Shown here one piece after another: positions 8,832-18,280 of a stretch of DNA of 55,085 nucleotides. The stretch's first letter is position 1. Each line of letters opens with the position of its first letter. The DNA comes from Chlamydiota bacterium (GTDB taxonomy: Bacteria; Chlamydiota; Chlamydiia; Chlamydiales; Rhabdochlamydiaceae), in the NCBI GenBank assembly GCA_013288895.1, contig JABDAY010000008.1:1-55085 (forward strand), read 5' to 3'. A program made the position numbers and the translations under genes. Under the pieces are notes generated by a model. That model worked only from the letters and a program-made list of their open reading frames with translations. It did not search any database and was not told the DNA's origin.

Positions 8832-10846
8832 CTATTTATGAGACCATTACGGTGAGTAGCAGAAGCAAGAATCTGCGCATCACAGCCAGCGCGAGCAGCG
8901 ACTTGGGCGGCTAGCTGGTCGTCTTTAAATACGCCAGGTATTTTGCGATAGAGGGGCTCTGATGTTTTTGGATCGTATTCCATTTGAGAGAAAATCCAAT
9001 CTGGCAGTGTATCACTTGATATTCGATCGTGTGTTGCAATAACGGACAAGCAATTTCCCTTTGTTCCCAAACGCTTTAATAGTCCGTTGCTAAAAGCTGC
9101 AGCATTCTCTGGGCTTGCTCCATTGTAAGGTTCGTCCATGACGATTAAAAAACGTTGGGCATTGTTTTCATCTGCATCTTGGACAAAAAGGGTAGCTCTC
9201 TTAATCTGAGCCTGAAAGTGGGAAAGGCCTCCGGCGGCATCTTCGTGTGTATTTAATGCGGTTCGGATGTTATCAAAAGGGGTTATTGTCAACTCTTGAG
9301 AAGGAACAACGGTTAGAGTCTGTGCCATAACAGCTGCGTCAACCACAGCTCGAAGAAGAGTTGATTTGCCGCCCCCATTAGGGCCAGTAAACACTTCATT
9401 ACAAGCTGGGGTCAATTTCACTGAATTGAGAACTGGATGATTTGCGACCTGTGGATTAAAAAGTCCTTTAGCCTGGAAGATTGCGTCTCCGGAAGTATAA
9501 TTGGCTAGACTGTATGGAGTTGTTGCATCACTTTGTAATAAACGGACACAGGAAAGGACGGTATCGATTTCTGCAAGTGCGACAAGAGCTTTCTCAATTT
9601 TATTCCGGATCGATTTATCTTGTAGATACTGCATGGAGATCAGCATCGGGTGCCACATCCATTGCGCCAAACAATTCCCTTCTGGGCCGAGTTTTTTTAA
9701 TGCCTGGAAAAGAGGTTGCAATTCAGGATCGTTGAAGAATTGTTCTAATGCATTAAAGTGTTCCAAACTATCTATAAATTGTACTTCTGATAGTGCTTCG
9801 TAAATTTTTGTAGCGCTATCAATGAAGTGAGCAATATTTTGCATTTTGTGTGTGTAGATTTTAGCCACTTCCCGGTCAGCTAGTAGCCAACGGTATGTTC
9901 CTGGAATGGTCGATAATACGCTAGCGCCAATACCTATGGCACCAACAGCCTGTGCAGACTCAGGCATCGAAAATAGCGAGGGGGTTAGTACCCCTGTGCT
10001 ACCCGAATAACGTTCGGCAAATTGTGCCACTGTTGGATTTGTTGCCATGATTCCTGCTCGCATGACTCCGTAAGCTGATAGTGCTGTAGCGGCAGCTGCT
10101 GTGGTACCTAATTTTAACCAAGAAGTAGCGGTCTCATATTGTGCACAACACTCACGTAAAAGAGACGATTTATTGCCATAACGTTGCAAGCGTTCAGGCA
10201 AGTTCTGAAAGCCTAATTTTCCCACGCAATTGGGGGGTTGTACTTTATTCCAAAAACTGAGAAGAGGCCCCTCATGTTGCTCCATAATGGAGAGGTTGTC
10301 AGAGATCGTTTCTTGTAAGTCAGGATCTTCGTGTAAAGCTCTAATAGGAATTTGTCTCCTTTGAAGGTCGGTAAGATTTGTTAGTGGGTGGGTGAGTCTG
10401 TCCATAAGAAATGTTTGTCCAAGAACCGTAGACGTATTGTCAATCGCTTGTCCGAAATATCGATTTTTAGACTGGGCATCGCCACAAGCTAGTTGCATTT
10501 CTCTGGCGGTTACTGCTCCTAATGATGTTACATCTTTTTCCAAGTTTGCCAACATAGATGCGTTTTTATCTTCTTTTGACTCTTTTCCTTTTTTAGGACC
10601 TTTTTGTGAAGGAGTAGCGATAACCACTTCACACTCTTTAGAACCGGAGGCGATAATTGTTGTACAGATCGTTCTAGAGATTGTATCGGTAGTATCGATT
10701 GACAATACTTTTTGCCTTTCTACAAATTTAACAGGGTCCCCTTGCGGTGATCCAACATCTTGGATCTCTCTGACTGGATAAGCTCCACTTTGATCTTCCG
10801 CCAATAATCTTCTATTGTAATTAGCTTCTGTAATTATAACCGACAT
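8828..10846 (-). CDS. MutS-family ATPase lacking mismatch-recognition domain
   Basis: The C-terminal 200 residues are a MutS-type ATPase: Walker A TGPNGGGKST, the following LRAVVDAAVMAQ helix, Walker B RFLIVMDEP with NGASPENA, and the ATHD switch histidine. Ahead lies a helical clamp-like core. Residues 1-130 do not look like MutS domain I and lack a Phe-x-Glu mismatch motif. Around residues 245-320 two Ala/Gly-rich hydrophobic segments (TTAAAATALSAYGVM and AVGAIGIGASVLSTI) may be membrane spans. A role in mismatch repair is therefore doubtful; a membrane-linked MutS homologue is more likely. AAGGAC precedes the ATG. It interrupts the paralogue array and runs against it. Confidence 0.8.
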   Translation of the reverse strand: MSVIITEANYNRRLLAEDQSGAYPVREIQDVGSPQGDPVKFVERQKVLSIDTTDTISRTICTTIIASGSKECEVVIATPSQKGPKKGKESKEDKNASMLANLEKDVTSLGAVTAREMQLACGDAQSKNRYFGQAIDNTSTVLGQTFLMDRLTHPLTNLTDLQRRQIPIRALHEDPDLQETISDNLSIMEQHEGPLLSFWNKVQPPNCVGKLGFQNLPERLQRYGNKSSLLRECCAQYETATSWLKLGTTAAAATALSAYGVMRAGIMATNPTVAQFAERYSGSTGVLTPSLFSMPESAQAVGAIGIGASVLSTIPGTYRWLLADREVAKIYTHKMQNIAHFIDSATKIYEALSEVQFIDSLEHFNALEQFFNDPELQPLFQALKKLGPEGNCLAQWMWHPMLISMQYLQDKSIRNKIEKALVALAEIDTVLSCVRLLQSDATTPYSLANYTSGDAIFQAKGLFNPQVANHPVLNSVKLTPACNEVFTGPNGGGKSTLLRAVVDAAVMAQTLTVVPSQELTITPFDNIRTALNTHEDAAGGLSHFQAQIKRATLFVQDADENNAQRFLIVMDEPYNGASPENAAAFSNGLLKRLGTKGNCLSVIATHDRISSDTLPDWIFSQMEYDPKTSEPLYRKIPGVFKDDQLAAQVAARAGCDAQILASATHRNGLINS

Positions 10847-10934
10847 AAAAAGTCCTTTGTTTATTTTTATATAAACTTATCATTAATTATAATAAAAAAA
10901 GGAAAATAATGCAACTAAAATAAAATCAAAAAGA

Positions 10935-11021
10935 AATGACGTGTAGATAAATTTTTATTTTTGTGCTATCCTGGTAATGAGTATTATAATATTGGAATAT
11001 AATATTGGTTTTTGATAAATT
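10935..11021 (+). promoter_or_regulatory. Duplicated promoter region of paralogue copy 2
   Basis: AT-rich DNA resembling 7670-7745. TTGGAA at 10992-10997 and TAAATT at 11016-11021 are 18 bases apart. A TATAAT-like string also lies at 10984-10989, so the exact element is uncertain. Confidence 0.45.
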
Positions 11022-11097
11022 ATTGTTCCAAATGTTTGCGGCAGTCGTAGCGCTAAATTGTGGAACTCAAGAATTAAATACAACAAGGAGATCATGT

Positions 11098-11613
11098 ATG
11101 TCTGCACCTCCAATAAATACAAAAATTACTTTGAATTTTAGCTGGACGGGGCCGAATAGTAATGAGCTAATCCATCAGAGAACCGTAAAGGTTACGGCGA
11201 TAGGCGTTATATTTAAAAATTTTGATATTAGCTTTCCTATTCCGGACAATATAGAACCCTCCACAATTACAACACTTTCACGTAGAGTTCAAGTATTGGA
11301 TGTAAGAGTAAAAAGGGAAGGAGTTTCGTCTTCAATGTATGTAGCGATTGAACAAATGGACAATTTTAGAGTTGAAGCTAGTGTTTATATAGATAACGGT
11401 GATAAATGGTCTCTTTTTAGAAGAATTCCATTAAATAGACCTAAAGAACTTAAAATTGGCCAAACCTATAACCTTAAAATCACATCTGCTGCTGCAGATG
11501 GTGGTGATGTTTCCCTCTCAGCTAGTCTTTTGGAAGAAAAAGTGGAGCCTCAGATTTCCGACTCTAAGAGTGTTCAAGCTGCAGTTGGTCAATCTGCACA
11601 AGCTTCAAGCTGA
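11098..11613 (+). CDS. Tandem paralogue copy 2, C-terminally frameshifted
   Basis: A 171-residue member of the same family: ITLNFSWTGP at residues 10-19, PDNIEPS, VAIEQM, ELKIGQTYNL and SLSASLLEEK. AAGGAG precedes the ATG; an earlier in-frame ATG at 11005 lies within the promoter and is rejected. The frame ends early at 11613 because of a 7-base tandem duplication (CAAGCTT then CAAGCTG, 11599-11612). Removing one unit restores the frame as SAQAEELH and continues to a stop at 11716 ending CIQQ, matching the end of copy 1. So the gene lost about 35 residues by slippage, or is phase-variable. Confidence 0.75.
   Translation: MSAPPINTKITLNFSWTGPNSNELIHQRTVKVTAIGVIFKNFDISFPIPDNIEPSTITTLSRRVQVLDVRVKREGVSSSMYVAIEQMDNFRVEASVYIDNGDKWSLFRRIPLNRPKELKIGQTYNLKITSAAADGGDVSLSASLLEEKVEPQISDSKSVQAAVGQSAQASS
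11599..11612 (+). repeat. 7-bp tandem duplication causing frameshift
   Basis: CAAGCTT CAAGCTG in tandem inside the copy 2 coding region. A single unit would join the present frame to the open continuation ending at 11716. Confidence 0.7.
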
Positions 11614-11759
11614 AGAACTACACATGATTCAAGATGTATTACAATCTGCAGCGGGGCCATCTACACAAGCCCATGGTGAGGCAGGACATAACCTTGAAGA
11701 TTGTATACAGCAATAGGGGTTTTTTATGTACAATTTTGAAAGTAACAAGGAGATTATAT

Positions 11760-12284
11760 ATGTCTGGAGCTATAAGTGAAAGAGCTGCTTTGCCGGTTTC
11801 ACTGCCTGCACCTGCAATAAATACAAAAATTACTTTGAATTTTAGTTGGACGGGGCCGAGTAGAATGAGGAGCCATCAGAAAGAGGTAAGGGTTAAGGCA
11901 ATAGATGTTATATTTGCAAACTTTAGCGTTAGCTTATCTATTCCGGATAATATACAACCCTTTTTAACTACAGAACTTTCATATAGAGTTCAAATATTGG
12001 GTGGACCTGTAAAAAAAGAAGCATTTCCGTCTTCACTAAAAGTAGCAATTGGACAAATGCATGGTTTTAAGGTTAATGCTAGAATTTATATGGGAGGTGC
12101 TGATGAAGGATCTCCTCCTAGAGAAGTTCCATTAGATATACCTAAAGGACTAAAAATTGGTCAAACCTATGATTTAGCCATTACATCTGTTGCCACATCT
12201 AATGACCTTTCCCTTTTAGCCACCCTTTTGGAAAAAAAAGAAGTGGAACCTAAAACTAAAGTATTTAAGGGGTTCGATAGTTAA
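11760..12284 (+). CDS. Tandem paralogue copy 3
   Basis: A 174-residue family member with an N-terminal extension of about 16 residues (Ala/Pro-rich) before ITLNFSWTGP. The remaining module matches copies 1 and 2: PDNIQP, VAIGQMHGFKVNARIYMG, GLKIGQTYDL and SLLATLLEKKE. It lacks the Gln-rich tail of copy 1: the coding region ends in KVFKGFDS just where a palindromic repeat begins, so the original 3' end was probably replaced by that repeat. The ATG at 11760 follows CAAGGAG of the shared leader. Function unknown. Confidence 0.7.
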   Translation: MSGAISERAALPVSLPAPAINTKITLNFSWTGPSRMRSHQKEVRVKAIDVIFANFSVSLSIPDNIQPFLTTELSYRVQILGGPVKKEAFPSSLKVAIGQMHGFKVNARIYMGGADEGSPPREVPLDIPKGLKIGQTYDLAITSVATSNDLSLLATLLEKKEVEPKTKVFKGFDS

Positions 12285-12625
12285 ATCACGAAGTGATGGC
12301 AGTTGTTAGCCGTGGCGTGACCGAAGGGAACCCACGGGCTGTGTTATTATTTACATCATAGCCGCGAGCAGCGGCGACAGAGGCAAAAAGAGTGTCGCCG
12401 CTGCTCGCGGCTCTATGAAGGGATGCATTTTTCCGTGGGTTCCCTTCGGTCACGCCACGGCTAGCAACTGTAGCCGCATTCGCGGCAAAATTACCGCTTC
12501 GCGGTTAAGAAAATCTTCCATCTTTGTTTTAAAAAAACTAAAATCTATCTTTACCACGAAGTGGTAATCAAATCGCGAAAGCGATGGCAGTTGCTAGCCG
12601 TGGGTGACCAACGGGAACCCACGGA
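12283..12625. repeat. Cluster of palindromic repeats, two direct and one inverted copy
   Basis: A unit of about 55 bases starting ATCNCGAA and ending in ACCCACGG occurs at 12283-12337 and again at 12568-12624; an inverted, longer copy spans about 12433-12510. The arms 12307-12337 and 12433-12463 are perfect 31-base inverted repeats, extending to 38 with one mismatch. Inside them a second perfect inverted repeat of 20 bases pairs 12360-12379 with 12393-12412. Many short hairpins with GAA loops are visible. This fills the gap between the last paralogue and rpsJ. Another copy lies near 28650-28725. Confidence 0.8.
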
Positions 12626-12626
12626 A

Positions 12627-12944
12627 CTAAACCGCGATTTTGATGTCGACGCCGGCGGCAACTGGGAGAACTTTCAGCTTGTCGATGGTCTCAGGGGTGG
12701 GGTTGAGAATGTCGAGCAAGCGGATATGGGTTCTGATCTCGAACTGCTCGCGCGATTTTCTATCAACGTGAGGAGAGCGGAGAACTGTGTAGATCTCTCT
12801 TTTAGTAGGTAGTGGGATCGGTCCTGCGATCCTGGCACCTGTTCTTTTTGCCGTCTCAACGATATCCTGAGTGGACTTGTCAAGTACACGCTGATCATAT
12901 CCTTTGAGGCGGATTCTGATTTTTTGTCTGGATTGTTTTGCCAT
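12627..12944 (-). CDS. rpsJ: Ribosomal protein S10
   Basis: 105-residue small-subunit protein. Conserved [10 protein letters not shown] start, GPIPLPT loop and [13 protein letters not shown] segment match the S10 family over the full length. Last gene of the str cluster on the minus strand, 12 bases after fusA. In Chlamydia rpsJ likewise follows fusA. The hairpin repeat immediately downstream may end the transcript. Confidence 0.97.
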   Translation of the reverse strand: MAKQSRQKIRIRLKGYDQRVLDKSTQDIVETAKRTGARIAGPIPLPTKREIYTVLRSPHVDRKSREQFEIRTHIRLLDILNPTPETIDKLKVLPVAAGVDIKIAV

Positions 12945-12956
12945 AGGTAAAATTCC

Positions 12957-15047
12957 TTATTTTTTTGTAAGTTCTTCTTGTATTTTCGCAGGTACCCGCT
13001 CAAAGTGGCTCGGCTCCATCGTATAAGTAGCACGGCCGGAGCTTAATGAACGGAGCTGCGTCGAATAGCCAAACATCTCGCTAAGGGGCACTTCAGCAGT
13101 GACCTCAACATAGGCTTTATGTGTTGTTTGGCTCATGATTCTGCCACGTCGTCTGTTAACGTCCCCGATCACATCTCCCATGAATTGTTCAGGAGTTGAG
13201 ACCACCACTTTCATGATCGGCTCTAGGAGAATAGGCTTAGATTTGCGCGCTGCGTCTTTTACAGCCATGGATGCGCAAATTTTAAAGGCCATCTCGTTTG
13301 AGTCAACTTCGTGGTAGGATCCGTAGACAATAGCGACTTTAACGTCGACAAGGTTGTATCCGGCAAGAACGCCCGTTGCCAGACCCTCTTCGATCCCTTT
13401 GATACAAGGGGTGATATATTCCTTGGGGATCACGCCGCCGACAATCTTACTGACGACCTCATTGCCTTTGCCTGCTTCATTGGGTTCGATCTCCAGTGAA
13501 ACGTGAGCGTATTGGCCACGTCCGCCCGATTGTTTGACGTATTTTGTGTCAGATTTGCCGGGGATAGTGATCGTCTCTTTATAAGAGACTTCAGGTTTCC
13601 CAACGTTTGCCTCTACAGCGTGTTCGCGGAACATTCTATCTCTAATAATATCGAGATGGAGCTCTCCCATACCTGCGATGATGGTTTGCCCTGTTTCCTC
13701 GTTTGTAGAAACGCGGAAAGTAGGATCTTCTTCAGCAAGGGCGCTTAAAGCAAAGGAGAGTTTTTCTCTATCTGCTTTTGATTTTGGCTCAATAGCCATC
13801 GAAATCACAGGCTCTGGGAATTCCATTTTCTCAAGGAGGAGGGGGTTGTTCTCTGAACAGAGTGTATCACCTGTGCTTGTATATTTAAGGCCAATGCACG
13901 CGGCGATATCGCCGGTAAAGAAATCGTCTCGATCTTTACGTTGGTTAGCGTGCATTTCCAAAAGACGGGAAACTCTTTCTCTCTTATCTTTTGAGGTGTT
14001 GATCAAGTTTGTCCCCTTAGTCAAGGTCCCTGCATAGACGCGGACGAAAGTGAGCCTGCCTACATAAGGGTCAGACATAATCTTAAAGGCGAGAGCCGCT
14101 AGCGGGCTGCTATCATCAGGTTGGATCTCCATGGGTTCGTTGGTATCGGCATTGATCCCTTTAATAACCCCTCTATCTAGAGGAGAAGGCATCCAGTTGA
14201 CAACCGCATCAAGAAGAGGTTGAACCCCTTTGTTCTTAAAGGCAGTTCCGCAAAGGACGGGGTTAATCTTATTTGTGACAACCCCTTTTCGAATGACGGC
14301 ATTGATCTCATCAGGAGTGAGGGAGTCGGGATTTTCAAGAACTTTTGTCATGAATCCTTCATTCGACTCATCAACTGTGGCAAGCTCTTCTAGCATCGCC
14401 AGTCTCATCTTTTTGCACACGGATAAGAGATCGGCTGGGATGGCAACGGTGTCGAATTTTGCGCCTAGCGTTTCATCGAGGAAGAGGTAAGCTTCCATTG
14501 TCACGAGGTTGACCATTCCCTTAAATTCCCCTTCTGCGCCGATGGGCCATTGTACCGGAATGGCATTGGCTCCGAGCTTTTCCTTCATCGAGTTTACGCA
14601 CATTAAGAAATCTGCACCAACCCTGTCCATCTTATTGATAAACGCGATACGCGGGACCCCATACTTTGTCGCCTGCTTCCACACTGTCTCTGATTGGGGC
14701 TGAACCCCTGCAACAGCATCGAATACGGCTACTGCGCCATCGAGTACGCGGAGAGATCTCTCCACTTCAATTGTAAAGTCAACGTGGCCGGGGGTATCGA
14801 TAATGTTGATCTTGCTACCGTTCCAATAAACTGTAGTAGAAGCAGAAGTGATCGTGATTCCACGCTCTTTCTCCTGCTCCATAAAGTCCATTGTCGCAGC
14901 TCCCTCGTGTACCTCCCCAATGCGGTGTAAGCGGCCTGAGTAATACAAGATCCGCTCTGTACACGTGGTTTTGCCCGCGTCGATATGGGCCATAATCCCA
15001 ATATTGCGGACATTTTTTAATTCATCAGTATCTGGTCGTTTTGCCAT
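12957..15047 (-). CDS. fusA: Translation elongation factor G
   Basis: 696-residue GTPase that drives ribosomal translocation. G1 [10 protein letters not shown]2 region [11 protein letters not shown]3 DTPGH and G4 NKMD are intact, followed by domain II and the domain IV/V regions ([23 protein letters not shown]). Full family length. It lies 9 bases downstream of rpsG in the str operon. Several long frames on the opposite strand are shadows. Confidence 0.98.
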   Translation of the reverse strand: MAKRPDTDELKNVRNIGIMAHIDAGKTTCTERILYYSGRLHRIGEVHEGAATMDFMEQEKERGITITSASTTVYWNGSKINIIDTPGHVDFTIEVERSLRVLDGAVAVFDAVAGVQPQSETVWKQATKYGVPRIAFINKMDRVGADFLMCVNSMKEKLGANAIPVQWPIGAEGEFKGMVNLVTMEAYLFLDETLGAKFDTVAIPADLLSVCKKMRLAMLEELATVDESNEGFMTKVLENPDSLTPDEINAVIRKGVVTNKINPVLCGTAFKNKGVQPLLDAVVNWMPSPLDRGVIKGINADTNEPMEIQPDDSSPLAALAFKIMSDPYVGRLTFVRVYAGTLTKGTNLINTSKDKRERVSRLLEMHANQRKDRDDFFTGDIAACIGLKYTSTGDTLCSENNPLLLEKMEFPEPVISMAIEPKSKADREKLSFALSALAEEDPTFRVSTNEETGQTIIAGMGELHLDIIRDRMFREHAVEANVGKPEVSYKETITIPGKSDTKYVKQSGGRGQYAHVSLEIEPNEAGKGNEVVSKIVGGVIPKEYITPCIKGIEEGLATGVLAGYNLVDVKVAIVYGSYHEVDSNEMAFKICASMAVKDAARKSKPILLEPIMKVVVSTPEQFMGDVIGDVNRRRGRIMSQTTHKAYVEVTAEVPLSEMFGYSTQLRSLSSGRATYTMEPSHFERVPAKIQEELTKK

Positions 15048-15056
15048 ATTTTCCTT

Positions 15057-15530
15057 TTACCACTTGTAGTGGGCAAAAGCCTTGTTAGCCTCTGCCATAC
15101 GGTGCGTTTCATCTTTTTTCTTAATTGTGGCGCCCTGATTTTGATAGCAATCAGCAAGCTCCATCGCGAGTCCTTCTTCCATAGAACGACCAGCTTTTTC
15201 GCGTGAATTATCGATAATCCAGTGCATCGCCATAGAGGAGCGTCTTTCAGGAGAAATTTCTACAGGAACCTGATAGGTAGCACCACCGATACGGCGGGAT
15301 TTCACTTCCAAAGAGGGTTTTGCGTTTTCGAGCGCCTGCTCAAAAGCAATGATTGTGTCTTCAGCTTTGATCCTCTTAGCAAATTTTTCGAGCGCATTGT
15401 ACATGATTCTGCGCGCTGTAGACTTCTTGCCATCGTACATCATTTTATTGATGAATTTGGCAATAACTTGACTCTTATATATTGGATCGGGATCAATTGT
15501 CCGCTTAGTTGCTCTGCGTCTTCTTGACAT
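15057..15530 (-). CDS. rpsG: Ribosomal protein S7
   Basis: 157-residue S7 with the characteristic RRRATKR start, KFINKMMYDGKKSTA, GGATYQVPVE and the C-terminal HRMAEANKAFAHYKW. Binds the 3' domain of 16S rRNA and starts head assembly. Second gene of the str operon, about 120 bases after rpsL. Confidence 0.97.
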   Translation of the reverse strand: MSRRRRATKRTIDPDPIYKSQVIAKFINKMMYDGKKSTARRIMYNALEKFAKRIKAEDTIIAFEQALENAKPSLEVKSRRIGGATYQVPVEISPERRSSMAMHWIIDNSREKAGRSMEEGLAMELADCYQNQGATIKKKDETHRMAEANKAFAHYKW

Positions 15531-15649
15531 AGTTTTATTCCTTATAGGTTAACTTGTTTTCACCCGGTTTTCAAAAACCGATCCGAGGTTAGCTCTGGAA
15601 TATCCAGGGCAAGCCGCGAATCAGGATGTTTACTTAAAACATCCTGGTA

Positions 15650-16021
15650 TTACTTGGGACGTTTTGCCCCGTATTTAGATCGGGATTTCTTACGATCTTT
15701 TACAGCTGCGCAGTCGAGAGATCCACGGACGATGTGATAACGTACACCAGGAAGATCCTTTACTTTACCGCCTCTTACTAATACGATACTGTGTTCTTGC
15801 AAGTTGTGCCCTTCCCCCCCAATATAAGCGATCACTTCGCGACCGTTAGAAAGGCGCACCCATGCGACTTTACGGAGAGCTGAGTTAGGCTTTTTAGGAG
15901 TTTTAGTTTTAACTTGTAAGCATACGCCCCGCTTTTGCGGGCATTGTTGCAGTGCAGGGGATTTTTTCCGTCTGCTTTTTGCGACTCGTGGTTCCTTAAT
16001 AAGTTGGTTAATTGTCGGCAT
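15650..16021 (-). CDS. rpsL: Ribosomal protein S12
   Basis: 123-residue decoding-centre protein. MPTINQLI start, [18 protein letters not shown] containing the lysine region targeted by streptomycin resistance, and the GVRYHIVRG and [13 protein letters not shown] end. The ATG at 16021 is the family start; an in-frame extension to 16069 is upstream leader. First gene of the str operon, divergent from the S41 protease gene. Confidence 0.97.
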   Translation of the reverse strand: MPTINQLIKEPRVAKSRRKKSPALQQCPQKRGVCLQVKTKTPKKPNSALRKVAWVRLSNGREVIAYIGGEGHNLQEHSIVLVRGGKVKDLPGVRYHIVRGSLDCAAVKDRKKSRSKYGAKRPK

Positions 16022-16129
16022 TATTTTTCCTACTTCTAATAATTCACCGCCAAAATATAACTCACCCAAGAATAAAAATACATAGTAAAAATTATTTTAA
16101 TTTTGTAAATAGGAGAAAAGAGGTGATTT

Positions 16130-17968
16130 ATGCGCATTTTCCTCCTTCTCCTATTGGTCACCGCGCAGCTCTTCGCCCTCAAAAAGGAAGATGTCCGGGT
16201 CACTCTGGATGAGATGTTCCACTACCATGTCGAGCATAAAGAGCTTACGCCGCTTCTCATTAGAAGATCAATTAAACTTTATATTGAGCAGTTTGATCAT
16301 GAGAAGCTCTACCTTCTAGGTCATGAGATCCTCCCCTTTTTAGAGACACCTCAAAAGCTCATTGAGGGGGCTATTGCTCTATACAATGAGGATAACCTTT
16401 CCTTTTATCAATCCCTTAATAAGACATTGGCAATGGGGATTGCCAGAGCTCAGACTCTCCGAGATGAGATTGAAAGGGAGCTCATCCTAAACCCTCCAGA
16501 GGTTCAAGAAACAGGGGGGTCCTACCTCACCTACCCAAAAAACGAGAAAGAGCTAAGACAGAGGATCAAAAAACAACTTGTCTGGTTTTTGCTTAGCAAC
16601 AAGTCTGATTCTCCAAAATGGAACCCTTCAAGAAGGGAAAAGATTTTTACTCTTTTAGAGAAAAGATTAAATAGATCTGAGTCTACTTATTTAGGCAAAG
16701 ATGAGCATTATCTCGTCCTCCATACTCTAAAAGCCCTGGCCAAAAGTCTCGATTCCCATACTGCTTACTTTAGTCCAGAGGAGGCTCAGGAGATGCGGAC
16801 AAGCCTTGAGAAACAATTTGAGGGGATAGGGATTGGCCTTAAAGAAGGGGTAGATGGGATTGTTGTTACTGATGTTATCAATGGAGGCCCTGCGGCAAAG
16901 TCGGGTAAAATTCTTAAGGGGGATTTACTTGTTTCCATTGACGGCAAGTCTTTAAAGGAGGTCTCTTACGACGAGGTTCTTGTTCTACTTAAGTCGGAGG
17001 GGAAGCAAGATATTGCATTAGGGCTAAAGAGAAGGGATGAAAATATCGCCGTAACGCTCACAAAAGAAAAAATCCTCATGCAAAAAGAGCGTCTTCAATA
17101 TACGGCAGAGCCCTACGCTGATGGGTATATCGGCAAGATCACCCTTCCTTCTTTCTACGAGGGGGGAGATGACTCTAATTGTGAAAAAGACATGAAGGAG
17201 GCGATCAAAGCCCTAAAAAAACAAGGTCCTCTCTATGGACTAGTGATAGATCTACGATACAATTCGGGTGGATTTCTTAATCAGGCAGTCAAAGTGGCGG
17301 GTCTTTTTATCACAAGCGGCGTCATTGTTATTTCCAAATACTCCCAAGGGGAAGTTCAGTATTTACGTACAGTCGATGGTAGAAGTACCTTTAATGGCCC
17401 AGTCATCATACTCACTTCGAAAGCATCAGCCTCTGCTGCAGAAATTGTAGCCCAGGCCCTCCAAGATTATGGCGCAGCCTTGGTTGTCGGTGATGAGAGA
17501 ACTTACGGGAAAGGGACAATACAATATCAAACCGTCACAGACACCCACGCCAAAGCCTACTTCAAGGTCACCGTGGGAAAATATTACACCGTCTCGGGTA
17601 AATCGACCCAAATTGAAGGGGTAAAAGCAGACGTCCACGTCCCTACCGAATATTCCCGCTACAATATAGGGGAGCGTTTCCTAGAATACCCTCTTACAAA
17701 CGACCAAATGCCTCCTGCCTTCACAGATCCTGTAACGAACATCAAAAGCAATTATCCCCAGGTACATCTCCGAACCATCTTGCCTGATCTTCAAGCTAAT
17801 AGCTCCTACCGCCTTGAGCATAGCAAAGACTTTCAAACCTTCCTAGCCTCGCTCGAGCCTCCCAAAGAGCAACCCTCAGTTTTGAAAATGAATTACGGGG
17901 TGGGCGATCTCCAAATGAACGAAGCTGTCCTCATCCTCAAGGATATGATCTTCATGAACAACCAATAA
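16130..17968 (+). CDS. tsp: Tail-specific (S41) protease with PDZ domain
   Basis: A 612-residue exported serine protease. A Sec signal peptide covers residues 1-16 (IFLLLLLVTAQLFA). A helical N-terminal domain is followed by a PDZ domain starting near FEGIGIGLKEGVDGIVV (residue 230) and the S41 catalytic domain: the Ser lies in TSKASASAAE and the Lys in GDERTYGKGTIQ, forming the Ser-Lys dyad. Length and domain order match Prc/Tsp. The chlamydial homologue lies near the same ribosomal genes. A GAGAAAAGAGG-like ribosome binding site precedes the ATG. Confidence 0.93.
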   Translation: MRIFLLLLLVTAQLFALKKEDVRVTLDEMFHYHVEHKELTPLLIRRSIKLYIEQFDHEKLYLLGHEILPFLETPQKLIEGAIALYNEDNLSFYQSLNKTLAMGIARAQTLRDEIERELILNPPEVQETGGSYLTYPKNEKELRQRIKKQLVWFLLSNKSDSPKWNPSRREKIFTLLEKRLNRSESTYLGKDEHYLVLHTLKALAKSLDSHTAYFSPEEAQEMRTSLEKQFEGIGIGLKEGVDGIVVTDVINGGPAAKSGKILKGDLLVSIDGKSLKEVSYDEVLVLLKSEGKQDIALGLKRRDENIAVTLTKEKILMQKERLQYTAEPYADGYIGKITLPSFYEGGDDSNCEKDMKEAIKALKKQGPLYGLVIDLRYNSGGFLNQAVKVAGLFITSGVIVISKYSQGEVQYLRTVDGRSTFNGPVIILTSKASASAAEIVAQALQDYGAALVVGDERTYGKGTIQYQTVTDTHAKAYFKVTVGKYYTVSGKSTQIEGVKADVHVPTEYSRYNIGERFLEYPLTNDQMPPAFTDPVTNIKSNYPQVHLRTILPDLQANSSYRLEHSKDFQTFLASLEPPKEQPSVLKMNYGVGDLQMNEAVLILKDMIFMNNQ

Positions 17969-18091
17969 GACCTCTTGCATCTTTTCTCCTCATTAGGCGA
18001 TGCTGCTGATGGAATTCGGCCTTTTAGGATGATAAGATTGTTAGCTTTTGCATAGGAGTACTTACTTATGCAACTGTTCCCCCCTAAATTC

Positions 18092-18106
18092 AATGACTGA
18101 GTCATT
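18092..18106. promoter_or_regulatory. Palindrome upstream of hicA/hicB
   Basis: AATGACT-G-AGTCATT, a perfect inverted repeat directly followed by another TGACTC. It stands about 75 bases before a possible promoter (TTGTTT 18162-18167, TATAAA 18184-18189) of the HicB-like gene and could be its operator. Otherwise the 17969-18180 spacer holds no gene I can support. Confidence 0.35.
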
Positions 18107-18180
18107 TGACTCAAAATAAAACTGTGAGCTATGTCTTGAGATGTTAAAAAAATATCTTTTATTGTTTTTTACATAAGTAT

Positions 18181-18279
18181 ATGTATAAAATAACGAGGCA
18201 TGTGGAAATAGGAGAGTCATTGGCAAAGAAAATATTAAAAAAAGCAAAACTTAATCCTCCTCCAAAAAAGGAGAAATAA
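18181..18279 (+). pseudogene. HicA toxin C-terminal remnant
   Basis: A 32-codon frame whose product (ITRHVEIGESLAKKILKKA at its core) resembles the C-terminal strand-helix of HicA mRNA interferases, which normally reads like V-P-x-H-x-x-x-G-x-L-x-x-I-L-x-x-A. The catalytic His and dsRBD-like N-terminal two thirds are absent, and in-frame sequence upstream holds a stop at 18145. It ends one base before the HicB-like ATG, the usual hicA-hicB arrangement. Short, so the assignment is tentative. Confidence 0.45.
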
Positions 18280-18280
18280 T

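Noticed and set aside
9481..10781. Plus-strand frames of 84-129 codons
   Set aside because: Antisense to the MutS-like ATPase gene with clear Walker motifs.
11005..11097. Upstream extension of paralogue copy 2
   Set aside because: It overlaps the duplicated promoter and leader; the family start is at 11098.
13135..14930. Several plus-strand frames of 60-119 codons
   Set aside because: All lie opposite fusA, whose full-length conservation leaves no doubt about the coding strand.
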